DNA of 64,000 bases from Symsagittifera roscoffensis. Lineage: Eukaryota > Xenacoelomorpha > Acoela > Convolutidae. The DNA is taken from the NCBI RefSeq assembly GCF_963678635.1, contig NC_087063.1, positions 226,287 through 290,286 on the forward strand, in the 5' to 3' direction. Below are positions 30,701 to 40,613 of the stretch, piece by piece (within the stretch, counting starts at the first letter, position 1; every line of letters starts with the position of its first letter). Below the pieces are notes generated by a model. It was not told the DNA's origin and did not search any database. It was given only the letters and a program-made list of their open reading frames with translations. A program made the position numbers and the translations under genes.

Positions 30701-32670
30701 ACAAGGTTCAGCGGACGCGAACCCCAGATTTTAGTGTGCAAATGCTACCATGCTACCTTTCGGCCATGTGGCAATGAGCTTGGAAGTTGTTAAGGTTCAA
30801 TACTAAAGCAAGTTAAAGCATTGCTAGTAAAATTGCTTACGGTAAAAAGAGTCTAGTTCCCAATTACAAGACTTATGCTTTCTCAATAATTTTAACTGAA
30901 GTTAAATAAAATGTAGACATAAACTCAGGACGAGAACTCAAAACACAGGCAATAAAACCCAGAAAAAATATCAAAATCTATGAAATATGAAAAAATTATT
31001 TAAAATTTTTGGACATAAAACTGAAGAACTATGTTCTATAGAACATTTTTGTGAAGAAAACTCGAAGTTTCTTCGCATTTTTTTAAATCAATTACAGCTC
31101 TAAGAACAATGCTAAAGCTTAGCTGTTAAGCTTATCTTTAAGCTTTCAAAAAATGAAAACAAAGAGGAGATTTCGTTTGATAAGTAGTGATTTACGTTTG
31201 AGGACGCATAATTCACTGTGTCACTCTTACGAGAGTGCGTCACTACGGCGCTACGACAGAGGCAGAGCCGACAACATCCGCTCGAACAGCGCATCCACTC
31301 GGAGACTAATCGAAGCCCTGACGAGTAGAAACTACCCCGAAAGAGTCACTGATACTCGCAAACTACTGTATGAGGCTTGTGATGTCCAGCAGAAACAGAT
31401 AGACTCGGTCAGTATTCCAGTATTCTCACACAAATCACAAGGTTTTTTCAAATGCACTTCGTGTCATTGGTTTTTCCAGTCAAATTCGGAACTTTTTTTT
31501 GAATTTTAATAGTTTGAACTATTTTTCCTGTTTTCTTGTTTCAAAAAACCACGAACTGTGTAGAAAAATTTGGCAAAAAGAGTGAGAATTTCTTTTGCGC
31601 GAGCGACTAAAAGTCAAGCAAATTTCAAAAATTTGAAAACCAGCCCCTGGTCATCATAGAATATATATTATGTTACTTGTAACCTATAACAATTGATTAT
31701 ATAAGCGTCAAAACGAACAAAGATCTGACTTTTGGGTCAACAAATAATCTTAATTTAGGTGATTCGAGGTCAAGGTGCCGATATGCTTCTGCAGTGCCTG
31801 AAAGACTTCTGTAGAGAGAAAAATGTGGAGGATGCATTTCTCCAGTCGGAAGAGCTCGCTTCAACATTCGACTTCAGACTCACAACCAGCCAAGTGAGCA
31901 AACAGGGGCGGATCTAGGATTTTCCCGAGGAAGGGGCGGATTTTCAAAAAATTTTCGAAAAGTTTGACGAACTTTTTTTTAGATCGACAAAATTGATTTT
32001 CCCAGCTCTCTTAAAGCACCAAAAAGGCGTTGTTTTGGCCAGGCATTTTTTTTTTAAAAAAAGATCAAAAACGCCGTTTTTGGGAACTTTTTAAAAAACT
32101 TTGACAAAAATCGCGTTTTTTGGCGCGCGCTCCTCCTCAAACTTAGTACATATTGGCGCCTTTAGAAAAATTTTAGAGTCGGTCGGCCAAAAATCGATTT
32201 CTTAAAGTACCAAAGAGGGGCCGCTTTGGGTCGGCAGAGAGTCGAGTCCCTGAGGGTCCGCCCCTCCCCTTAATCCACCCCTGCCTGAAGGCGCAAAAAG
32301 TTAACTTTAGTCAAGCTCATCACTTTAAACACTGGTTAATTTGTTCATTTTGTTAATTTGTTCATTTTATGGCATCATTTTATATGTTGGCTAGCACACC
32401 TTGAGTTGAAATAACCTTAATTTAAAAATAAAATGATGATATGAGTAAGAAAGGGTTTTTGTCCAGATGAGTTCTGGCAAGTCGGAGCAGTTCGCGTACT
32501 ATGGCCCAGTGAGCCGGGATGGATACGGAGTGTGCTACAATCTGCACGACGACCTCATCAGTCTAGTGGTTTCCTCTCTCAATTCTTCTCCCCATTCACA
32601 GCAACAGCAATTTGTAGAAGAAATTCACAACGCCAAGAGAGCATTGAAGCAACTGGCTTGTATCCAGTAG
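18682..32670 (+). CDS. CRAT: Carnitine O-acetyltransferase, C-terminal half (six exons)
   Basis: This enzyme moves short acyl groups between CoA and carnitine in mitochondria and peroxisomes. Exons: 18682-18785, 19213-19353, 19633-19755, 31203-31407, 31759-31893 and 32467-32670 (stop TAG). All phases agree, giving about 302 residues, matching the C-terminal half of animal CRAT. Exon 1 here carries the active-site His (NMEHSIAEG). Exon 3 has the family signature IMLQLAYYR, exon 4 has YESASLRRYDRGRADNIRS and exon 6 has YGPVSRDGYGVCYN. Upstream exons are not seen; they lie beyond element 1 or outside the window. Intron 3 is 11.4 kb and holds a satellite array. Choline or octanoyl transferases are close relatives, so the exact substrate is inferred. 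Confidence 0.9.
19213..19353 (+). CDS. CRAT: CRAT exon
   Basis: Acceptor ATTTTGCAG, donor GTAGTC. It encodes GCPKPLIWDVDCEAREKL, matching the PKKLxW...-type segment that precedes the acyltransferase C-domain helices. Phase 2 to phase 2. Confidence 0.85.
19633..19755 (+). CDS. CRAT: CRAT exon with QLAYYR signature
   Basis: Acceptor GGTTTTCAG, donor GTATGT. It encodes SPD/NPDxFVQIMLQLAYYR-type sequence, highly conserved in carnitine acyltransferases. It ends in phase 2 before the giant intron. Confidence 0.92.
19756..20533. other. CRAT intron, unique part before the satellite
   Basis: AT-rich intron with no gene seen. Its last portion (about 20340-20533) already resembles intron sequence flanking the satellite units. 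Confidence 0.5.
20534..27606. repeat. Seven-copy 1.0-kb satellite array in a CRAT intron
   Basis: A unit of 1007-1010 bp is repeated seven times, nearly identical. Easy landmarks are the phrase ttggactttggccaaatccctagc at about 21281, 22288, 23296, 24306, 25314, 26324 and 27332. Copies differ mainly in homopolymer lengths and a few diagnostic bases. Units starting near 22290 and 24309, and 23299 and 25317, are paired near-identical, indicating a two-unit block duplication. Short frames of 60-90 codons recur in each unit on both strands but follow from the repetition and are not genes. No transposase or RT is present. Confidence 0.97.
28000..28335. repeat. Diverged single satellite monomer fragment
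   Basis: It has the same order of landmarks as the array (CTAGCT, GTGCGTAATT, GGACTTTG, TTGTTTCTCTACTAAAATAAG, AACGGTCAAA) but with many substitutions and small indels. It looks like an old relative of the amplified unit. Confidence 0.7.
28336..31202. other. CRAT intron, remainder
   Basis: AT-rich intron without a recognised gene. A phrase around ttttgtctcggatgctgatcatt occurs near 29035 and again, diverged, near 29872, so some of it is repeat-derived. A tRNA-like fragment lies at 30710-30772. Confidence 0.5.
30710..30772 (-). repeat. tRNA-like fragment (SINE-type)
   Basis: On the minus strand an A-box-like TGGCCGAAAGGTAGCATGG is followed at normal spacing by a B-box-like GGGGTTCGCGTCC. No full cloverleaf is evident, so it is a tRNA pseudogene or SINE head rather than a working tRNA. 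Confidence 0.5.
31203..31407 (+). CDS. CRAT: CRAT exon with YESASLRR
   Basis: It starts after TTTGAG at 31202 and joins in phase 2 to the QLAYYR exon. It encodes SYESASLRRYDRGRADNIRS, the acyltransferase segment that contacts carnitine/CoA. Donor GTCAGT. It ends in phase 0. Confidence 0.92.
31759..31893 (+). CDS. CRAT: CRAT exon
   Basis: Acceptor TAATTTAG, donor GTGAGC, 45 codons in phase 0. It encodes RGQGADMLLQCLK and FDFRLTTSQ, aligning with the family's RHLLGL... and HFxLSTSQ segments. Confidence 0.88.
31903..32283. mobile_element. hAT-like MITE in a CRAT intron
   Basis: 381 bp with imperfect terminal inverted repeats: CAGGGGCGGATCTAGGA at the left and the reverse complement of CAGGGGTGGATTAAG at the right. 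The ends resemble non-autonomous hAT elements. I see no transposase frame and no clear 8-bp target duplication. Confidence 0.6.
32467..32670 (+). CDS. CRAT: CRAT last exon
   Basis: Acceptor GTCCAG, phase 0. It encodes FAYYGPVSRDGYGVCYN, a hallmark of the family's C-terminus, and ends at TAG. The final residues (RALKQLACIQ) lack an obvious peroxisomal AKL-type signal. Confidence 0.93.
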   Translation: MSSGKSEQFAYYGPVSRDGYGVCYNLHDDLISLVVSSLNSSPHSQQQQFVEEIHNAKRALKQLACIQ

Positions 32671-33719
32671 CCTTTCTTCGACTACAACAACCGAATATCC
32701 AAAACCATGAGAGCCAATCAGACTTCAGTATAAAAACTAACGAGAAGAGAGCAGACCTATCAGCCAGCTTAAGATAGTTTGGGGGACGTTGAGTGGTTGA
32801 AAGTTTTCGTGCACTTGGCTTCACTGTCAGTGAGAATATCTCCCATAAATGTAAATTAACAGGGTCAGGTCAAAGGATTTATGGAAAAATCTCCTTGTGA
32901 TTATTACCCAAATAGTGCTACATAAATAGTGATATATAACAATAGGTGGCAAATACAACTCACATATAACTCAATAGAGAAAACTTCACTTCGGTTCCCA
33001 TCGGATTCTAACCCGTGTATCTGTATCTGGGTCACGAGTCAGACGAGAGAGGAGAATATCAATGAGCCATTCCATTTCTATTCATGCGTATCTTCCTTTT
33101 TCAATTAACATTTTGCTTCTTTCGGATTAAACATTAAAATTGCACTTGCTAACGCATCTAACTTAAGAACCAGAGGCCCGGGTTCAAATCTAGCAAGGCA
33201 CTTAAGTTTCGTAAAGGTTAGAAAGTTAACCTGATAATTATTGATTGACATGTATTATTCAGAGTTGTATTGTGTTGCAATTATGAAGTTCTAAAAATGG
33301 CAATTGACTCTAACTTACCATTTCCTTGATTTAATATATGAATTTCATTATTTACCACGTATATGCATGGCTATTTTTCTGAATTGTATTCAATTAATTG
33401 TCAATTTTGAATGAAAGACTTTCTTCTAAAGAGAAGATCGTATTTATTGCTCCTACTTTTGAAGGAAATTACTGAATACTTACTTGTGAGTTTTTTTATT
33501 CAGACAAGTTTTGACTTTTTATTTAACCGTTTTTGATAAAATTTTTATACACTCTGAAAGATATAAAAAGATATTTCAATAGCCATAATTTACCCGAAAG
33601 TAATTGGGTTTTGAAAAAGCCAATTTGGGATAATTATGCGCGCTTTATTATAGCCAAATAACAGTTAGAAAAGAGTCAATAACGCAAGGAAACAGAAAAA
33701 AATTGACTTGTTTTTTTGA

Positions 33720-34000
33720 AAAAACTTCAACTTGCCAGAAAAAATATTGGCCCTTTAAGTTCTTTGACTTTCACGAACTATTTACTCTTGACCCTTTTCT
33801 GATAAGAAAACCTAATTTGATAAAACTTGTATAATAGGTAAAACTTTTATTCCGCTGGGAAATCCAAGAATTAAATTCCATTTCCGAAAAAGATTGAAAA
33901 CCCAACAGCAATATTTCGATGAACCAAAACTCTTTCAAGGTGAAATTTCTGAGAATCCATATTCTGGCTCTGATAAATAACAATTAAGTCGACGACGTGC
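33720..34000. repeat. Dispersed repeat, copy 1
   Basis: It shares the ordered phrases GCCCTTTAAG, TCTTTGA, GATAAAACTT, TTTTTATTCCG and ATTAAATTCCA with copies at about 40710-41065 and 49545-49815. Function unknown; probably an old non-autonomous element. Confidence 0.6.
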
Positions 34001-34252
34001 CTGTAAACTCAATTTTTACAAAAAATTTGAGTACAATTAAATTTTAAAATGGCAAAATTTCTAACTGTTTCATTTTCTGGATCTAATTTTGGTACCCTAA
34101 TTTTTTCACAGTACTGAAAAATCTTTGCCTTTTTAAGGAAAAAAAACAATAAATTTTTATGATAAGCAATAAACATACCTTTTATTTTTGGATAAAAACT
34201 GAGTTTTCCTGGTTAATTTCAGGCATTTTTCTTCAAGCTTATAAGAAAACTT

Positions 34253-34346
34253 AATTTTGGAAAAACTCAAATGTATATTACGAGCTGAAGTGTGATCAAA
34301 CTTGATCACATTTCAGCTCGTATACATTTGAGTTTTTCCAAAAATT
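34253..34346. repeat. Long inverted repeat (hairpin)
   Basis: Arms of about 45 bp are nearly perfect reverse complements around TGATCAAACTTGATCA, with only a few mismatches. It could be a short foldback element or a source of a hairpin RNA. Confidence 0.75.
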
Positions 34347-34724
34347 GAGTTTACATTTAAGTTTAAGTTAACTTCTTGATGATGCGTTTTTAATGTAGCC
34401 CAATATATTCACTGCGCTCATTACTCTTTAAAAGTATTGAATTGTTTTTGAAAATTTACAAATATTTTCGAAAAAACTTTATGTATCTTAAAGCGCAGGC
34501 AGAACATTCATGGCTTTGCCCTGATACTAGCAGTCATATAATATCCAGCGTATGTATGTTCTTTATAAAAATTCAGACACTATGAAAGAGATTCACGAAG
34601 TAAAAACTATTTCTTAAAAAGTCCGAAGTACAAAATAAAAATTAATAATACTTCAAAAGCAGCAAAAAAAAGTTGATTAATTTAACAGCTACATGTATCT
34701 GGCCAAACAAAGAAAATTTTAGTT

Positions 34725-35026
34725 TTATTTCATCAAAGGAAGCTTTTGAGTGACTTGATCGACTAAACTGACAGGTCCTGGCCCAATAGCGACCACTGTT
34801 TCCGATCCCCGAGCGACTTGAGTCCTTCCCGCATCTCTAATTATAGCAACTGACAAACCCAAAGTTTTTCCTTTCTCGAACAATTGTTTGAGATGTTCCA
34901 GGGTTTCCACTTGGGTTATAATGGTAGGCTGACCATAGAACTGCCATGATTCTCTGATGGTCTCTGGCGAAATGAGGTATGCCTTCATAGCCCCGTGTGC
35001 ACATTGAGCTGCTATTTTACCCTTGC
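34725..35026 (-). CDS. PTRH2: PTRH2 exon 2
   Basis: It follows the acceptor GTGTTTCAG. 99 residues from GKGKIAAQCAHGA to LPLMK carry the conserved AGRTQ and GIGPGP-type motifs. Stop at 34725-34727. Confidence 0.93.
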
Positions 35027-35564
35027 CTGAAACACATTTTACATTTCACGCATTAGATCAAAACATGAATTCCAATTAATTTTTCATCATCAACATGCAT
35101 CCCAGTAATATTTCAACCCAAATGGTTCAAATTGCGTTTTTGAGTTAATTTAAACGATCATAATAGCTCCAAAACAATATAGTGGCTTGTGATTGATACA
35201 AAAATTCATACCCAGTCAGCCAATAAATCAGACAAAAATAAGGATAGCAATAGCGTGTGTGATTAAGGGCAACAATAATCTTTCAGAGCGGGAGCTTGCT
35301 TTGATCACTCTGTGTTGTAGCTCAAAAAAATGAGAACTACATGAACAGATCACATTACTGGCCCATTTTGAGATCTGATCTGACAGCGATGACTAGTTTG
35401 AATTCTCCTTTCATCGCTTCTATTTTGGCGTGTGCAACAGAATGCGGGTAGTAGTATTTGGACACCACTGCGGATACCACTCTGCGGATTGAGTGTAGTC
35501 TCAAATAGTTGCCCAAGATGAAGCCTAGACCCACTCCTCCCCCGAGGAGCAGAACTGAGTCCAT
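34725..35564 (-). CDS. PTRH2: Peptidyl-tRNA hydrolase 2 (two exons)
   Basis: It releases peptides from peptidyl-tRNA, and in animals is anchored in the outer mitochondrial membrane. Exons: 35363-35564 and 34725-35026, about 167 residues against 179 in mammals. The N-terminus has a hydrophobic anchor (LLLGGGVGLGFILGNYL). The enzyme core follows, with FKLVIAVRSDLKMG, then GKIAAQCAHGA, AGRTQVARGS and AIGPGP. The ATG at 35564 was chosen because a 3' splice site (GATGTTTCAG) ends 6 nt before it. The joining phase requires a GC donor (GG/GCCAGT) at the end of exon 1, since a GT donor a few bases later would break the conserved KMGKGK-type joint. Confidence 0.92.
35363..35564 (-). CDS. PTRH2: PTRH2 exon 1
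   Basis: ATG at 35564, N-terminal membrane anchor, then the first beta strand of the PTH2 fold (GEFKLVIAVRSDLKMG). It ends in phase 1 at an apparent GC donor. Confidence 0.85.
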
Positions 35565-36091
35565 ACAAATCTGAAACATCTCCAAGTCCACCAGAGCACG
35601 AACACGTATACTAACCAGAATTACATGCAGTAAAAAGAAAGGATTCTCTCTGACTCGAACAGTTCACGCCCTAAAGCTACTACTTACTATTTCACGCCGT
35701 CCCTTTGACCGGCACAAGTGTTTCTAAAGCCGCCTTGAACGACTGCATTGCCCATAATCCGTCAAAGGGGATGAACTAAGAGTACAGTTTTTGTTGAAAC
35801 GATCAAAGACGAGCATAAAAGACGATCAAAGACGAGAAAGCAAACAACTTCACCGAATAAAACAAATATGTCAGAAAAACATTGTTTTTGCTTCAGAAGA
35901 GCACAGATTATTAAGTTATTCATTTTACGGCTCCAATGAAAACTCACAAGCCTACTGCATGTCAAATTCCAGGTTCTTGTCTCGCATTTTTGAACTGCTT
36001 GCCTCCAACCTTCGAAAAAGTCAAAAACCTGTCGGTTAATTTAAAACAAAGCGATACGTTTTTCAGTTAAAATAAGTTCTCAAGTCAAAAC
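35565..36091. other. Intergenic, upstream of PTRH2
   Basis: No gene seen. It probably holds the PTRH2 promoter and leader. A diverged tandem phrase (gatcaaagacgagca / gatcaaagacgagaa) occurs near 35801 and 35823. Confidence 0.45.
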
Positions 36092-36094
36092 TTG

Positions 36095-39000
36095 CTTCTC
36101 GACTCCTTCATTCTCGACTCCTTCATTCTCGACTCCTTGATTCTCGACTCCTTGATTCTCGACTCCTTGATTCTCGACTCCTTCATTCTCGACTCCTTGA
36201 TTCTCGACTCCTTGATTCTCGACTCCTTGATTCTCGACTCCTTCATTCTCGACTCCTTGATTCTCGGCTCCTTGATTCTCGACTCCTTGATTCTCGACTC
36301 CTTCATTCTCGACTCCTTGATTCTCGACTCCTTGATTCTCGACTCCTTGATTCTCGACTCCTTGATTCTCGACTCCTTCATTCTCGACTCCTTGATTCTC
36401 GACTCCTTGATTCTCGACTCCTTGATTCTCGACTCCTTGATTCTCGACTCCTTGATTCTCGACTCCTTGATTCTCGACTCCTTCATTCTCGACTCCTTGA
36501 TTCTCGACTCCTTGATTCTCGACTCCTTGATTCTCGACTCCTTCATTCTCGACTCCTTGATTCTCGACTCCTTGATTCTCGACTCCTTGATTCTCGACTC
36601 CTTGAATCTCGACTCCTTCATTCTCGACTCCTTGATTCTCGACTCCTTGATTCTCGACTCCTTCATTCTCGACTCCTTGATTCTCGACTCCTTGATTCTC
36701 GACTCCTTGATTCTCGACTCCTTCATTCTCGACTCCTTGATTCTCGACTCCTTGATTCTCGACTCCTTGATTCTCGACTCCTTCATTCTCGACTCCTTGA
36801 TTCTCGACTCCTTGATTCTCGACTCCTTGATTCTCGACTCCTTGATTCTCGACTCCTTGATTCTCGACTCCTTGATTCTCGACTCCTTCATTCTCGACTC
36901 CTTGATTCTCGACTCCTTCATTCTCGACTCCTTGATTCTCGACTCCTTGATTCTCGACTCCTTGATTCTCGACTCCTTGAATCTCGACTCCTTCATTCTC
37001 GACTCCTTGATTCTCGACTCCTTGATTCTCGACTCCTTGATTCTCGACTCCTTCATTCTCGACTCCTTGATTCTCGACTCCTTGATTCTCGACTCCTTGA
37101 TTCTCGACTCCTTCATTCTCGACTCCTTGATTCTCGACTCCTTGATTCTCGACTCCTTGATTCTCGACTCCTTGATTCTCGACTCCTTCATTCTCGACTC
37201 CTTGATTCTCGACTCCTTGATTCTCGACTCCTTCATTCTCGACTCCTTCATTCTCGACTCCTTCATTCTCGACTCCTTGATTCTCGACTCCTTGATTCTC
37301 GACTCCTTGATTCTCGACTCCTTCATTCTCGACTCCTTGATTCTCGACTCCTTGATTCTCGACTCCTTGATTCTCGACTCCTTCATTCTCGACTCCTTGA
37401 TTCTCGACTCCTTCATTCTCGACTCCTTGATTCTCGACTCCTTGATTCTCGACTCCTTGATTCTCGACTCCTTCATTCTCGACTCCTTGATTCTCGACTC
37501 CTTGATTCTCGACTCCTTGATTCTCGACTCCTTCATTCTCGACTCCTTGATTCTCGACTCCTTGATTCTCGACTCCTTGATTCTCGACTCCTTGATTCTC
37601 GACTCCTTGATTCTCGACTCCTTGATTCTCGACTCCTTGATTCTCGACTCCTTGATTCTCGACTCCTTGATTCTCGACTCCTTGATTCTCGACTCCTTGA
37701 TTCTCGACTCCTTGATTCTCGACTCCTTGATTCTCGACTCCTTGATTCTCGACTCCTTGATTCTCGACTCCTTGATTCTCGACTCCTTGATTCTCGACTC
37801 CTTGATTCTCGACTCCTTGATTCTCGACTCCTTGATTCTCGACTCCTTGATTCTCGACTCCTTGATTCTCGACTCCTTGATTCTCGACTCCTTGATTCTC
37901 GACTCCTTGATTCTCGACTCCTTCATTCTCGACTCCTTCATTCTCGACTCCTTGATTCTCGACTCCTTGATTCTCGACTCCTTGATTCTCGACTCCTTGA
38001 TTCTCGACTCCTTGATTCTCGACTCCTTGATTCTCGACTCCTTGATTCTCGACTCCTTGATTCTCGACTCCTTGATTCTCGACTCCTTGATTCTCGACTC
38101 CTTGATTCTCGACTCCTTGATTCTCGACTCCTTGATTCTCGACTCCTTGATTCTCGACTCCTTGATTCTCGACTCCTTGATTCTCGACTCCTTGATTCTC
38201 GACTCCTTGATTCTCGACTCCTTGATTCTCGACTCCTTCATTCTCGACTCCTTGATTCTCGACTCCTTCATTCTCGACTCCTTGATTCTCGACTCCTTGA
38301 TTCTCGACTCCTTGATTCTCGACTCCTTCATTCTCGACTCCTTGATTCTCGACTCCTTGATTCTCGACTCCTTGATTCTCGACTCCTTCATTCTCGACTC
38401 CTTGATTCTCGACTCCTTCATTCTCGACTCCTTGATTCTCGACTCCTTGATTCTCGACTCCTTGATTCTCGACTCCTTCATTCTCGACTCCTTGATTCTC
38501 GACTCCTTGATTCTCGACTCCTTGATTCTCGACTCCTTGATTCTCGACTCCTTGATTCTCGACTCCTTGATTCTCGACTCCTTGATTCTCGACTCCTTGA
38601 TTCTCGACTCCTTGATTCTCGACTCCTTGATTCTCGACTCCTTGATTCTCGACTCCTTGATTCTCGACTCCTTCATTCTCGACTCCTTGATTCTCGACTC
38701 CTTGATTCTCGACTCCTTGATTCTCGACTCCTTGATTCTCGACTCCTTGATTCTCGACTCCTTCATTCTCGACTCCTTCATTCTCGACTCCTTGATTCTC
38801 GACTCCTTCATTCTCGACTCCTTGATTCTCGACTCCTTGATTCTCGACTCCTTCATTCTCGACTCCTTGATTCTCGACTCCTTGATTCTCGACTCCTTGA
38901 TTCTCGACTCCTTCATTCTCGACTCCTTGATTCTCGACTCCTTCATTCTCGACTCCTTGATTCTCGACTCCTTGATTCTCGACTCCTTGATTCTCGACTC

Positions 39001-40001
39001 CTTGATTCTCGACTCCTTCATTCTCGACTCCTTGATTCTCGACTCCTTGATTCTCGACTCCTTGATTCTCGACTCCTTGATTCTCGACTCCTTGATTCTC
39101 GACTCCTTGATTCTCGACTCCTTCATTCTCGACTCCTTCATTCTCGACTCCTTGATTCTCGACTCCTTGATTCTCGACTCCTTGATTCTCGACTCCTTGA
39201 TTCTCGACTCCTTGATTCTCGACTCCTTGATTCTCGACTCCTTGATTCTCGACTCCTTGATTCTCGACTCCTTGATTCTCGACTCCTTGATTCTCGACTC
39301 CTTCATTCTCGACTCCTTGATTCTCGACTCCTTGATTCTCGACTCCTTGATTCTCGACTCCTTGATTCTCGGTTCCTTGATTCTCGACTCCTTGATTCTC
39401 GACTCCTTCATTCTCGACTCCTTGATTCTCGACTCCTTGATTCTCGACTCCTTGATTCTCGACTCCTTGATTCTCGACTCCTTGATTCTCGACTCCTTCA
39501 TTCTCGACTCCTTCATTCTCGACTCCTTGATTCTCGACTCCTTGATTCTCGACTCCTTGATTCTCGACTCCTTGATTCTCGACTCCTTGATTCTCGACTC
39601 CTTGATTCTCGACTCCTTGATTCTCGACTCCTTGATTCTCGACTCCTTGATTCTCGACTCCTTGATTCTCGACTCCTTGATTCTTGACTCCTTGATTCTC
39701 GACTCCTTCATTCTCGACTCCTTGATTCTCGACTCCTTGATTCTCGACTCCTTGATTCTCGACTCCTTGATTCTCGACTCCTTGATTCTCGACTCCTTGA
39801 TTCTCGACTCCTTGATTCTCGACTCCTTGATTCTCGACTCCTTGATTCTCGACTCCTTCATTCTCGACTCCTTGATTCTCGACTCCTTGATTCTCGACTC
39901 CTTGATTCTCGACTCCTTGATTCTCGACTCCTTGATTCTCGACTCCTTGATTCTCGACTCCTTCATTCTCGACTCCTTGATTCTCGACTCCTTGATTCTC
40001 G
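36095..40001. repeat. 15-bp minisatellite, about 260 copies
   Basis: The unit is CTCGACTCCTTGATT with one common variant in which the G of TTGATT is C. Other changes are rare (for example near 36267, 36604, 36979, 39371 and 39684). The unit length is a multiple of three, so 1300-codon frames stay open on both strands (ILDSL on plus, RIKES on minus). They are a by-product of periodicity, not evidence of a gene. The C variant often recurs every fourth unit, a sign of 60-bp higher-order spread. It lies between PTRH2 and POLE3. Confidence 0.97.
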
Positions 40002-40191
40002 CAACTCGGATTAGTTAGAGCACCAAATAAAAATAACTGTTACGGAAAATTAAAAAGGAAGTAGAACTGAAAAAATATATTTTCAATTAGCTTTAAAAAC
40101 AAGATGGTAAAAAACAATACATACATCACATTTGATATTTATATTCAAAACATTGCGTCATAAAACAGCTATTCAAAACCCTCTGATCAAT

Positions 40192-40613
40192 TTAGTCACT
40201 ACTCTCGTCCGAATCCTCGTCTGTGTTTTCCATAATAACGGGGGGTGCCTCCACAACAAAATGAGATGCAGATGTTGTCGATGCTCCGTCTTTCGCAAAC
40301 CCAGTCTTCACATCGGGGCGTTTGACATGTTCAACTTCTGACGAAGACGCGCTAGACGACGTCTCAAAATCACTGTCTTCTTGTGCTCGCAAACTTTGGG
40401 ATGAGCTTTGCTGGCCTTCAGTTACGGCAGGCGTTCTTTCAGAAACAGCATTGTGTGTAGCTGCAGCTTGTTTCATTTCAGTTTCTACCAGCGGAGACTT
40501 TGACATTTTAGGAGACGCTGCCTTTTTCGGTGATTTTTTGACAACTCCTTTACTCGTTGGCAACTTTTCAGGTTGTTTTGACTTTGAAGTTTTACCAGGA
40601 GCTTTGCGGTAAG
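40192..40613 (-). CDS. POLE3: POLE3 exon 4 (C-terminal tail)
   Basis: Acceptor CTGTTTCAG. It starts AYRKAPGKTSK, continuing the LRKCLE of exon 3 in phase 1, as expected for the family's LEAYR segment. The rest is a low-complexity Lys/Ser/Thr tail ending in acidic residues; such acidic tails are usual in POLE3 but shorter. Confidence 0.85.

Larger units (their letters stand above)
32671..34724. other. Intergenic DNA between CRAT and PTRH2
   Basis: No gene seen. It contains a copy of a dispersed repeat (about 33720-34000) and a long hairpin (34253-34346). CRAT and PTRH2 are convergent, so this holds both 3' ends. Confidence 0.5.

Noticed and set aside
31903-32283. Target-site duplication for the CRAT-intron MITE
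   Set aside because: The flanking 8-mers do not match, so no TSD is claimed.
33150-33200. tRNA-like B box (GGGTTCAAATCTAGC)
   Set aside because: No convincing A box or stems at the right spacing.
36085-40018. Two giant overlapping frames of about 1300 codons on opposite strands
   Set aside because: Both are products of a 15-bp tandem repeat without internal stops; no start context, domain or non-repetitive part.
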